From contig BBFS01000081.1 of the NCBI GenBank assembly GCA_001313365.1, positions 1 through 22,046 of the forward strand: a stretch of 22,046 nucleotides of DNA, read 5' to 3'. Position numbers and translations under genes: made by a program. Position 1 is the first letter of the stretch. Every line of letters begins with the position of its first letter. Below the pieces are notes generated by a model. That model made no database searches. It saw only the letters and a program-made list of their open reading frames with translations, and was not told the DNA's origin. This DNA is from Paenarthrobacter nitroguajacolicus JCM 14115 (lineage in GTDB: Bacteria; Actinomycetota; Actinomycetes; Actinomycetales; Micrococcaceae). Shown one piece after another: positions 1-11,637 of this stretch.

Positions 1-375
1 GTAGTCAGCCGGGGGGGTCAGGACCTCGGACTCGTCGATGTAGTCAACACCGAGGGACTGCAGGACCTGGGCTTCGACGAAGTGGCCGATGCGGGCCTTG
101 GCCATGACCGGGATGGACACGGCGGCGATGATCGCGTCGATCATGTCCGGGTCGGACATGCGGGACACGCCGCCCTGGGCGCGGATATCGGCCGGGACAC
201 GCTCGAGCGCCATGACAGCGACGGCACCGGCGTCCTCGGCGATGCGGGCCTGATCGACGTTAACAACGTCCATGATGACGCCGCCCTTGAGCATCTCCGC
301 CATGCCCCTCTTAACACGGCTGCCGCCAGTCAAGGGGGGGATGTGTTCAAAAAGGTGGGGGGGTCTTGTCGTCAC
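1..375 (-). CDS. pdxS: Pyridoxal 5'-phosphate synthase lyase subunit PdxS (5' part, runs off window)
   Basis: PdxS makes pyridoxal 5'-phosphate from ribose 5-phosphate, glyceraldehyde 3-phosphate and ammonia supplied by PdxT; it forms a cytosolic dodecamer. The reverse strand reads 125 codons in one frame with family stretches [69 protein letters not shown] and [13 protein letters not shown]. The chosen start is GTG at 373-375, with a GGAG six bases upstream. The N-terminal 24 residues contain two PP pairs from 7-base C runs (334-340, 357-363), and LTPPADY near the edge has a third (11-17); each looks like one Pro too many. The remaining two thirds of the protein lie outside the window. Identity is very secure; the exact start is less so. 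Confidence 0.95.
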   Translation of the reverse strand, partial: MTTRPPHLFEHIPPLTGGSRVKRGMAEMLKGGVIMDVVNVDQARIAEDAGAVAVMALERVPADIRAQGGVSRMSDPDMIDAIIAAVSIPVMAKARIGHFVEAQVLQSLGVDYIDESEVLTPPADY

Positions 376-447
376 GTGATACTCCAAAGGCTGAAGGCTG
401 TGATTGCATCACAAGCGCCCGGATTCAGCGCAGAGTAAGAGAAACGC

Positions 448-470
448 GTGATATCCGGGTGATATATTAG
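448..470. promoter_or_regulatory. Candidate GntR operator upstream of pdxS (TGATATATTAG, with GTGATAT direct repeat)
   Basis: GTGATAT occurs at 448-454 and again at 459-465, an 11-base spacing or about one helix turn. TGATATATTAG at 460-470 is the exact reverse complement of CTAATATATCA at 1286-1296, in front of purU. AT-rich words like this stand out in GC-rich DNA. Binding by the adjacent GntR protein is an inference. Confidence 0.4.
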
Positions 471-529
471 TTGGAGTCTTCAGTATGCAAGGACCAAAGC
501 CCGGAGTCAACAGTGGGATCGGCGCTAAC

Positions 530-1212
530 CTAGGCTGCGAAAAGTGCCTGCCGCACAGCATGTTCGAAGCCACTGACATGGACTCGGGCCAACTCGGCAG
601 CCTGATCCTCATCACCATCAATGACGGCCCTCAGCAGGTCCAGGTGCTCGCGCACATGGTGCTCCAGATCAGGCAACCGGTCCAAGACCATGCACCAGAT
701 GCGGGTAGCCAGATTGTCATACCGGATCAGAATGTCTTCAAGGTGCGGGTTCGCGGCCGCCGCATAGATGCCCTGGTGAACACTGGCGTCCAGTCGCAGG
801 GTTTCAACCACGGATGCCGCACTGACGTCAAAGTCCTCCACTGCGCGCATAACTTCGCGGAGGTGTTCTTTGGTGGCTGCCGAAGCAACGCGTGCAGCCC
901 TTGCAGCAGCCAGGGGTTCCAGCTGCGCGCGGATCTCCGATATAAAGGCAAGGTCAGTTACTTCCACGCGGGTGGCAAAGGTCCCCCCCGCCTCGGATAT
1001 GTAATGACAAGCCGATCCAACTCCAGGCGCTTCAATGCTTCACGCACCGGCGTCCGGCCAATCTCCAGGTCCCTTGCGAGTTGGTCATCATTGAGGAGGT
1101 CGCCAGGTTTGATGTCCAGCATCAACAAGCGATCCCGGAGGCGTTCGTACGCGACGTCAGCCAAGGATTTCTTCGTGGCCTCGCCGGTGACTGCCAGAGT
1201 TCCAAAAGCCAC
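530..1212 (-). CDS. GntR-family transcriptional regulator, FadR/FCD subfamily (one frame break in the given sequence)
   Basis: This is a DNA-binding regulator with an N-terminal GntR winged helix (about residues 15-80, with SLADVAYERLRDRLL and the recognition-helix signature IGRTPVREALKRLE) and a C-terminal all-helical FCD ligand-binding domain (about 90-225). FCD residues visible include the D and two H of the metal/ligand site, as in RLDASVHQGIY and the late EHHVREH and HVSGFEHAV segments. The frame breaks at the 7-base run 983-989; five bases there would join the two halves through a short PRRGTFATRVEV linker. The start is GTG at 1210-1212. The gene is divergent from purU-dmg, so it is the natural candidate regulator of the one-carbon operon. 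The ligand is unknown. Confidence 0.85.
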
Positions 1213-1246
1213 TGCGCCATCCCTTTCTTCACAACCAAAAAATCTA

Positions 1247-1297
1247 TTGACCTGCCCTGAACACCAGTATACGCTGAATCCAATCCTAATATATCAG
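1247..1297 (+). promoter_or_regulatory. Candidate purU-operon promoter with overlapping operator
   Basis: TTGACC (1247-1252) and TATACG (1268-1273) could be -35 and -10 boxes. The 15-base spacer is short, but the spacer contains a CCC run of uncertain length. CTAATATATCA at 1286-1296, just past the expected start of transcription, is the reverse complement of the site at 460-470. That position would suit repression of purU and autoregulation of the divergent gntR. Prediction only. Confidence 0.35.
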
Positions 1298-1339
1298 TAC
1301 AGGACCCAGGAATATATCTTAAGGAGGAGACATGACCTC

Positions 1340-4825
<3,486 letters not shown>

Positions 4826-4849
4826 TAGCCCACGCAGCCACCAACGCAT

Positions 4850-4893
4850 GCGGCCCGGACCCTTCCCCCTCGCACCGACCGGGTCCGGGCCGC
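4850..4893 (+). terminator. Strong GC hairpin between dmg and the fchA-like gene
   Basis: GCGGCCCGGACCC (4850-4862) and GGGTCCGGGCCGC (4881-4893) form a perfect 13-bp stem with an 18-base loop. TGCTTTCC follows, a poor U tract. It could be a leaky terminator, attenuator or mRNA-stabilising stem that sets dmg expression above the downstream genes. The structure is certain; the role is inferred. Confidence 0.5.
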
Positions 4894-4922
4894 TGCTTTC
4901 CCCCCTTCAGCCAGGAAGACCC

Positions 4923-5551
4923 ATGATCAGTTCAGAAACCATCCATGATTACCTCTCCAGGCTCGCTTCACGTCAGCCCACTCCCGGTGGAGGCGCAGCC
5001 GCTGCCTTGCATGCCGCCCAAGGTGCTGCCTTGGTAGCCATGGTGGCCAGGTACACCACCGGTGCCAAGTATGAGGAGCACGCAGCACTGGTAACCCGGA
5101 TCACCAGCGCCGCCGACCACCTGATCGTCGAGGCCCTGCGTCTCGCGGACGCCGACGAGCACGCCTTCCAGTCAGTCATCGACTCCTACAAGCTCCCCTC
5201 GGAATCCGACGAACTCAAGGCAATAAAGACCGCCGCCATCCAGGAGGCCCTGGTTCAGGCCGCCCATACCCCCCCCGCGCAGCTCATCAAAGTTGCCGGC
5301 GAAGTGGTGGATCTTGCCACGGAACTCTTTGAGGTGGCGAATCCCAACGTCATCAGCGACATCGCCGCTGCTGCCGATGCAGCCCGGGCAGCTGCCACCA
5401 CGGCCCGGGTCAACATCGACATCAATGTAGTCGCCATCAAGCACGGCGAAGCCCGTTCCCGCCTGGCGGAACAGACGAACGGCATTGAGGACAAAGTGGT
5501 TCTCGCCGCCGATGCCTGGTGCAGCGCGTACGCGAAAGGATCCTCTCATGA
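4923..5551 (+). CDS. fchA: FchA-like 5,10-methenyl-THF cyclohydrolase (formiminotransferase-cyclodeaminase C-terminal family)
   Basis: This is a compact helical protein of the FTCD C-terminal family (about 209 residues) without a formiminotransferase domain. Visible signatures are the N-terminal helix and loop SRLASRQPTPGGGAAAALHA, GAALVAMVARYTTG, AAIQEALVQAA, and NPNVISDIAAAADAARAA followed by NINIDINVVAIKH-type residues. The family includes the cyclodeaminase of histidine breakdown and the Fch cyclohydrolase of methylotrophs such as Methylorubrum extorquens. The stand-alone form and the folate operon favour the cyclohydrolase: 5,10-methenyl-THF to 10-formyl-THF. The last stretch breaks frame near 5515 (one C missing from CCC); repaired it ends VQRVRERILS with TGA at 5549-5551, overlapping the folD ATG by four bases. 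ATG 4923 follows AGGAAG. An extra Pro comes from the 8-base run 5269-5276. Confidence 0.8.
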
Positions 5552-6434
5552 CCACCAAACTGCTTTCCGGCAAGCCGCTCGCTGCCTTATCCAGCAGCGC
5601 GCCCATGAGGAGACCGCCTCCTGGATGACGAGGGCATTCGCCCGGTCCTGGCTGTTGTTGTTGCAACGGACGACGAAGCGACGCACTGGTACGTCCGGTC
5701 CATCGAGCGTGCAGCCGGACGTGCCGGTATTGGTTGCAGGATCGTCGATCTTGGTCACGATGCCACCGAGCAAGTGCTGGCCAGCGTCCTGGCCGACCTC
5801 AGCGCCGAGCCATCCGTCCACGGCATCATCCTCCAGACTCCCCCTGCCTGCGGCTGTCCGCGCTGACCGGCTGGTGGGCCTCATCGCTCCGGAAAAGGAT
5901 ATCGACGGCGCCAATCCGCTCAGCCTCGGCCGCTTGGCCGTGGGGGGGCAGCCCGCCTTCGCACCCGCTACTGCCCAGGCCGTGGTGGAGTTGCTGGACC
6001 ACTTCCAGATTCCGGTTGCCGGGCGTAACGTGGCCGTCGTCGGGCGTTCCGCCGTGGTGGGCAAGCCACTGTCCCTGCTCCTCCTCGAAAGGGACGCAAC
6101 CGTCACCATCTGCCATTCCAAATCAGGGCCGCTGGAACGCTATACCCAGCCGGCCGACGTCGTGGTTGTTGCCGCCGGGCGGACCGGGCTGCTGAAGGGC
6201 AGCCACCTTTCCCCGGAGACTGTGGTGATCGACGTCGGCACGAACGTCCTGCCCGATGGTTCCCTGGTGGGTGATGTCGACGAAGCCAGCGTCACCGGTG
6301 TCGCGGCGGGCCTGAGTCCGGTTCCGGGCGGCGTCGGGTCAGTGACCACCGCGCTTTTGCTGCTGCACACGGTTGAAGCCGCCCGGCAACAGTCCCGCAC
6401 CACGCTGCTCACTGCTTCCACTTCCCGGATCTGA
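5548..6434 (+). CDS. folD: FolD-type methylene-THF dehydrogenase with the cyclohydrolase Lys replaced by Ile
   Basis: FolD normally oxidises 5,10-methylene-THF with NAD(P)+ and then hydrolyses methenyl-THF. Here the Gln of the substrate site is kept (ILQTPLP), as is the Asp in APEKDIDGANP, and so are the nucleotide-fold signatures GRNVAVVGRSAVVGKPLSLL, TVTICHSKSG, ADVVVVAAGR and the end LSPVPGGVGSVTTALLL. The usual YVxxKxKA catalytic segment reads WYVRSIERAAGRAGIG: Ile (codon 5702-5704) replaces the lysine needed for cyclohydrolysis. Frame breaks near 5571 and 5623 are single losses from CCC and GGG; the glycine pair at 5942-5948 is one too many. Repaired length is about 295 residues, normal for FolD. 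Its ATG overlaps the stop of the fchA-like gene, implying translational coupling. Confidence 0.9.
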
Positions 6435-6447
6435 AGGGTTCCCCCCC

Positions 6448-8780
6448 ATGCATTCCAAAGCCCCCCCGCGAGAACATCGACGAGTCAAAGCTGACCGTCA
6501 CCAAACCCAAGACCAAGGCCGTGGGCATCCCCCCCGCTGTTGCCAACGCCTTGAAGATTTCGCTGGAACAGATGGGACCACTGCGCAGTGTTCAGACCCT
6601 GCTGGCAGTGAACCAGCTGGATGGCTTCGACTGCATGGGGTGCGCCTGGCCCGAGCACGAAAAGCGCAACGCGGCAGAGTTCTGCGAGAACGGTGCCAAA
6701 GCAGTGGCCGAGGAAGCCACCCGGCGCCGTGTCACGCCGGAGTTTTTCGCTCAGCATTCCATCGCCGACCTCAAGACGCGCGACGACTTCTGGCTCGGCC
6801 AGCAAGGACGGCTCACCCACCCGATGTTCCTGGACGAAGGCGCTACCCACTACAGGGCCATCGACTGGGAGGAAGCCTATGACCTCATGGCTGAGGAGCT
6901 GCGGAGCCTGGAACATCCCGACGAAGCCGTCTTCTACACCTCCGGCCGGACCTCCAATGAAGCAGCATTCGTTTACCAGCTCCTGGTTCGCGGCCTGGGC
7001 ACCAACAACCTCCCGGACTGCTCCAACATGTGCCACGAGTCCTCCGGTTCCGCACTGGTGGAAACCATCGGCATCGGCAAGGGTTCCGTCAGTCTGTTGG
7101 ACCTGGAGACGGCGTCGCTGATCTTCGTGGCCGGGCAGAATCCCGGTACCAACCACCCGCGCATGCTCAGCGCGCTGGAAAAGGCGAAGAAAAACGGCGC
7201 AGTCATCGTGTCCGTCAACCCCCCCCTTCCCGAAGCAGGCCTCCTGCACTTCGAGAACCCGCAGCACGTGGCCGGCATGATTCAAGGGACCCAACTGACG
7301 GACGACTTCCTGCAGATCCGTGCCGGCGGCGACCAGGCCCTCTTCCAAGGCCTGGGCAAATACCTGCTTGAAGCCGAAGCTGCCGGACGGAACACCCCGG
7401 GCCTGCAAACTGTCCTGGACCATGACTTCATCAACAACCACACCGTGGGCATCGACGACTACCTGCGCTATCTGCAAAAGGTGGAGTGGGAAGACATTGT
7501 GGAGGCAACCGGCCTCACCCTTGAGCAGATCCATTCCACAGGTGAACGAATGCTCGCCTCCAGCGCCACCATCGTGTGCTGGGCCATGGGCCTGACCCAG
7601 CACAAACACTCCGTACCCACCCTCCGCGATGTCGTCAACGTTCTCCTGCTTCAGGGCAACATCGGCAAGCCCGGGGGGGCCGGCGTTTGTCCTGTGCGCG
7701 GCCACTCGAACGTCCAGGGTGACCGGACCATGGGCATCTTCGAGAAGATGCCGGAGACGTTCCACGACCGGCTGGACCAGGAATTCGAGTTCCGGTCTCC
7801 GCGCGAGCACGGCTTTGACACCGTGGCAGCCATCCGCGCCATGCGGGACGGCAAAGTCCGTTTCTTCATGGGCATGGGCGGCAACTTCGTCCGGGCTGCC
7901 CCCGATTCCGACGTCACCGAGCAAGCCCTGGCCAACACCCGGCTGACCGTTCAGATCTCCACGAAATTGAACCACTCCCACTTGTCCACGGGTCGCCGGG
8001 CCCTGATCCTGCCTACCCTGGGACGCACCGAGAAGGATACCCAGCGGACCGGAGACCAGCGGGTCACCGTGGAAGACTCCATGAGCGCTGTCCACGCATC
8101 ACGGGGGGGACGCCTCAAGCCTGCAAGTGATCACCTCCACTCCGAAGTAGCAATTGTGTGCAACCTTGCGGACAGGCTGTTCAGAGACGGCCACCAGCGC
8201 CTGCCCAACACCCCCGCAGGCTTCCTGGCTGGCCATGAGGGATGACTACTCGCTGATCCGCAAACATATTGAAGCGGTATTTGACGGCTTTGAAGACTTC
8301 GAAGCACGGATTCAGCACCCGGGCGGTTTTGTCCTGCCACACCCGCCGCGCGATGCCAGGAAGTTCGACACCGCATCAGGAAAAGCACACTTCACCGGCA
8401 ATGAGCTGGAGTTCATCAAGATCCCGACTGGCCGCTTGGTCCTGCAAACCCTGCGTTCACACGACCAGTACAACACCACCATCTACGGCAAGGACGATCG
8501 CTACCGTGGTATCCATGGTGGCCGTCGGGTGGTGCTCATCAACGCTGACGACATCACCGAGCTGGGTTTTGCCGACGGCGATATGGTGCACCTGATCTCC
8601 GAATTCCAAGGAACGGACCGGCGGGCCGAGAACTTCCGCATCGTCTCGTATTCAACGCCGAAAGGTTGTGCCGCCGCGTACTACCCGGAGACCAATGTCC
8701 TGGTCCCTCTGGACTCTGTGGCGGACACCAGCGGAACGCCCACCTCCAAATCCGTGATCATCCGGTTGGAGAAGGCCTAG
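6448..8780 (+). CDS. FdhF/YdeP-family molybdopterin oxidoreductase, probable formate dehydrogenase
   Basis: This is a large molybdenum bis-MGD enzyme of about 770 residues, likely oxidising formate to CO2 in the cytosol. The YdeP-family N-terminal motif FDCMGCAWPEHEKRN is present in place of a full four-Cys cluster loop. The formate dehydrogenase active-site set is visible: Cys-His in NLPDCSNMCHESSG (Cys codon 7031-7033) and Arg in CPVRGHSNVQGDRTMGIF. The C-terminal MGD-binding domain runs from about FTGNELEFIKIP to VIIRLEKA. Frame breaks fall at the C run 6461-6467 near the start and at 8211-8215 (five C, four expected); other 7-8-base runs only add Gly or Pro. ATG 6448 follows GAAGGG, 13 bases after folD. 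The electron acceptor is not evident; no iron-sulfur or diaphorase subunit is adjacent. Confidence 0.88.
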
Positions 8781-8811
8781 GAGCCGCTGTACACCATGAG
8801 CTGCGTCACAT

Positions 8812-8855
8812 AGTATGACTGATATATCTATCACGTACTGATGGAATATCAGCTG
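8812..8855. promoter_or_regulatory. AT-rich candidate operator region upstream of fdhA
   Basis: CTGATATATC at 8819-8828 resembles the sites at 460-470 and 1286-1297 (shared core TGATATAT). CTGAT (8839-8843) and ATCAG (8848-8852) form a small inverted repeat nearby. This could place fdhA under the same GntR regulator. Inference from similarity only. Confidence 0.35.
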
Positions 8856-8872
8856 TTCGATTGTCCGTGAAT

Positions 8873-8922
8873 GGTGCTTCGATGGCCTGAAACCTGGGGA
8901 GGTATTTCCTCATCGAAGCACC
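8873..8922 (+). promoter_or_regulatory. Perfect 12-bp inverted repeat with structured loop upstream of fdhA
   Basis: GGTGCTTCGATG (8873-8884) pairs perfectly with CATCGAAGCACC (8911-8922). Inside the 26-base loop, ACCT and AGGT can form a second stem. No U tract follows, so a simple terminator for the upstream formate dehydrogenase gene is not the best reading. A 5'-leader RNA structure or an operator for fdhA is possible. It ends 54 bases before the fdhA start. Confidence 0.55.
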
Positions 8923-8976
8923 GCTTTCGGACCGTTGGGCAGCAGTAAAGCAATAGCCAAAGAAGAGGGAGTGACC

Positions 8977-10208
8977 ATGTCAGGAAACAGAGCAGTCGCC
9001 TACAAGGAACCTGGTGTCGTCGAGATCATCGACACCGACTACCCAACGTTTGAGCTTAAGGACGGACCGGGCGTCAACCCGGCCAACGTCGGCCGGAAAG
9101 TGCCTCATGGCGCGATCCTCCGCACTGTGACCACCAACATCTGCGGTTCGGACCAGCACATGGTTCGGGGGGGCCGCACCACAGCTCCGCAGGACCTTGT
9201 CCTCGGCCACGAGATCACGGGCGAAGTGGTGGAGGTGGGACCCGACGTCGAGTTCATCAAGGTAGGCGACATCGTCTCGGTGCCGTTCAACATTTCCTGT
9301 GGCCGTTGCCGGAACTGCAAGGAGCAGAAGACCGGCATCTGCCTCAACGTCAACCCCCCCGACCGTCCCGGCAGCGCCTACGGCTACGTGGACATGGGAG
9401 CTGGGTGGGCGGACAAGCAGAGTTCGTGCTGGTCCCCCCCTACGCCGACTGGAACCTGCTGCGCTTCCCGGACCGCGATCAGGCCCTGGAAAAAATCATG
9501 GACCTGACCATGCTCTCGGACATCTTCCCCCCCACTGGCTTCCATGGTGCCGTCACTGCCGGCGTCGGCGTGGGGGTCAACAGTTTACGTCGCAGGTGCC
9601 GGGCCCGTGGGCCTTGCTGCTGCCGTGGGCGCACAGCTGCTTGGCGCCGCCGTCGTGATTGTGGGCGATATGAACGAGGACCGCCTGGCACAGGCGCGTT
9701 CTTTCGGCTGTGAAACAGTCAACGTGTCCAACGGCGATCCGAAGGAGCAGATCGCACAGATCCTCGGCGTTCCGGAAGTGGATTGCGGCGTGGATGCGGT
9801 GGGCTTTGAAGCCCGCGGCCACGGTAAGGATGCCTCACACGAGGCTCCTGCCACTGTGTTGAACTCCCTCATGGACATCACTGCCGCCGGTGGATCCCTG
9901 GGCATTCCGGGGCTCTACGTCACCGGCGACCCGGGTGGAATCGACGATGCCGCCAAGCACGGCTCACTCTCGCTGTCCCTTGGTACCGGCTGGGCCAAAT
10001 CCCTGTCCTTCACCACCGGCCAATGCCCGGTCATGAAATACAACCGGCAGCTGATGATGGCGATCCTCCATGACAAGGTCCAGATCGCCAAGCAGTCAAC
10101 GCCCAAGCCATCCCGCTCGAGGACGCTCCGCGCGGCTACGCCGAGTTCGACGCCGGAGCGGCAACAAAGTTCGTGCTGAACCCCCCCAACGGCTACGTGA
10201 AGTCCTAA
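8977..10208 (+). CDS. fdhA: Glutathione-independent formaldehyde dehydrogenase (zinc, NAD+; frame breaks in the given sequence)
   Basis: This is a zinc-dependent medium-chain dehydrogenase that oxidises free formaldehyde to formate with tightly held NAD+ and without a thiol cofactor. The catalytic zinc ligands are visible in TTNICGSDQHM (Cys) and LVLGHEITGEV (His, Glu). The structural-zinc cysteines are in SCGRCRNCKEQKTGICLNVN. The Rossmann motif is VYVAGAGPVGLAAAVGAQLL, and SAYGYVDMGGWVGGQAE is typical of the PFDH subgroup. Frames break near 9397 (GG to G), 9434-9440 and 9527-9533 (in-frame Pro), 9572 (G run one too long) and 10092 (GG to G). Repaired it is about 400 residues, the family length. 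ATG 8977 follows GAGGGA. It gives formate to the upstream Mo enzyme and covers formaldehyde that escapes THF transfer. Confidence 0.93.
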
Positions 10209-10238
10209 TACACGCCCGGCTCAGTACGCACCACACGG

Positions 10239-10296
10239 ATACCGGGGGACTGCGCGGCAAGAATTACGGGGAAGGCCGGGCAGTCCCCCCCGGTAT
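10239..10296 (+). terminator. Long GC hairpin after fdhA (probable terminator)
   Basis: ATACCGGGGGACTGC (10239-10253) faces GCAGTCCCCCCCGGTAT (10280-10296). The arms are complementary except that one has five G and the other seven C. With equal runs the stem would be 15 bp. No long U tract follows. Its place 31 bases after the fdhA stop suits a terminator, and the mismatch independently points to wrong run length. Confidence 0.55.
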
Positions 10297-10337
10297 CTGC
10301 GTTTCACCGGAAGCACCACCTCAGGAAGCGGGCACCC

Positions 10338-11637
10338 ATGCTTGCACAAGCAACCTTCACCGACACTCATGCAGGGTCCCCCCCGTTGAGCAATGAACCG
10401 CGGCACGCACCTCGTGGGCCGAAGCACGTGAACTGGCGTACCACTGGGCCATCCACTCCCGTCGTCGAAAGTCACCCTCGGCGAGGCGATCGGGCGCACC
10501 CTGACCAGCCCCGTCACCGCTCAACGGAACCTGCCCTATTACGCGTCGTCAGCCATGGACGGCTGGGCCATCAACGGCAGCGGTCCCTGGATACTAACGA
10601 CGGCGGGGGCTGCCGCTGTCGCCGGGCGAAGCCAGCGTCATCGCCACCGGCGGGCTCGTTCCAACCGGCGCCTCGGCAGTCCTGCGCAAGGAAAGCGGCC
10701 ACGCATCCGCGGACGGGCACCTCTCTCTCAGACACGACGCCAAGCCGGGTGAGGCACTCCCAGGCCGGCACATTCGTCCCGCCGGAGAAGAAGCCGCCGC
10801 CGGAGATGTCCTCATACCCGCCGGCACGCTCCTCAATCCGGCTCATATTGCCCTGGCCGCAGTGGCAGGCCACGATCACATTCAGGTGCAGCGCAAGCCG
10901 AGGGTCGCCGTCGTACTTACCGGTTCTGAAGTGGTCACCTCAGGCGAGCCGGCGCCAGGACAGGTCCGCGACGCGTTCGGTCCGCAGCTGGATGCCGTGA
11001 TAACGCAATTGGGCGGGGAGCCGGGTGGCCAGCGCAGGATAGGCGACTCATACGAAGAGTGGATGGCGGCGCTTGGCCGCGTTCCTGATGGCTTACCGCC
11101 CGACGTGACGATCACCACCGGCGGGACGGGAAAATCCGGGACAGACCACTTCCGCGATGCCATCGTGGCACTCGGGGGGGTCGGCTCCTCCTGGACGAAA
11201 TCGCCATGCGGCCGGGACATCCGGCAGTGCTGGCCGAACTCCCTGATGGGCGTTTCGTCATAGGGCTTCCGGGGGGGAATCCGCTGGCCGCAATGATGGC
11301 GCTGATGACCCTCGGGGGGGAACCCCTGCTGGCCGCTATGGGAAGCAGGCCCCTGCGGGGGGGAGCTGTGCTGATGACCTCCGGGGGGGCCGACATCGAT
11401 CCTGACCCAGGGCGGACACGTCTCATGCCCTGCACCCTTATCCACGATCTGGCGCTCCCTGCCTCACGCACGGTCCGGGGGGGATGATGCGCGGGCTTGC
11501 CTGGGCAGACGGATATATGGCTGTTCCCCCCTGAAGGCGTCGCAGCCGGTGCGCCCGTACCTGTCCTGCCGCTGCCCTGGACAGCGCCCATCAATTTCCC
11601 GGACCAATCAGGAGGGTACGCCGGATGGCCCGCATGA
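10338..11637 (+). CDS. moeA: Molybdopterin molybdenumtransferase MoeA (many frame breaks in the given sequence)
   Basis: MoeA inserts molybdate into adenylylated molybdopterin in the cytosol. Segments in alternating frames assemble into one protein of about 410 residues: LGEAIGRTLTSPVTA, NLPYYASSAMDGWAI (the substrate-site Asp in SAMDG), SVIATGGLVPTGASAVL, AGDVLIPAGTLLNPAHIALA, RVAVVLTGSEVV, TITTGGTGKSGTDHFRDA (MoCF signature), RFVIGLPGNPLAAMM and a C-terminal domain ending near GGYAGWPA. The 3' third holds six 7-base G runs (11174-11180, 11271-11277, 11314-11320, 11357-11363, 11383-11389, 11477-11483). ATG 10338 follows AGGAAG. The repaired stop, TGA 11635-11637, overlaps fdhD by 13 bases. 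Its position between two C1 oxidation genes and fdhD suggests dedication to the formate dehydrogenase. Confidence 0.85.

Noticed and set aside
485..1339. Long + strand frame running into purU as an N-terminal extension
   Set aside because: It is antisense to the GntR gene and crosses the divergent promoter; the ribosome site at 1321-1328 and the ACT domain fix the purU start near 1340.
6485..8095. 536-codon open frame on the reverse strand inside the formate dehydrogenase gene
   Set aside because: It mirrors the third-position GC bias of the real gene, matches no family I know and has no ribosome site; the + strand product is unmistakable.
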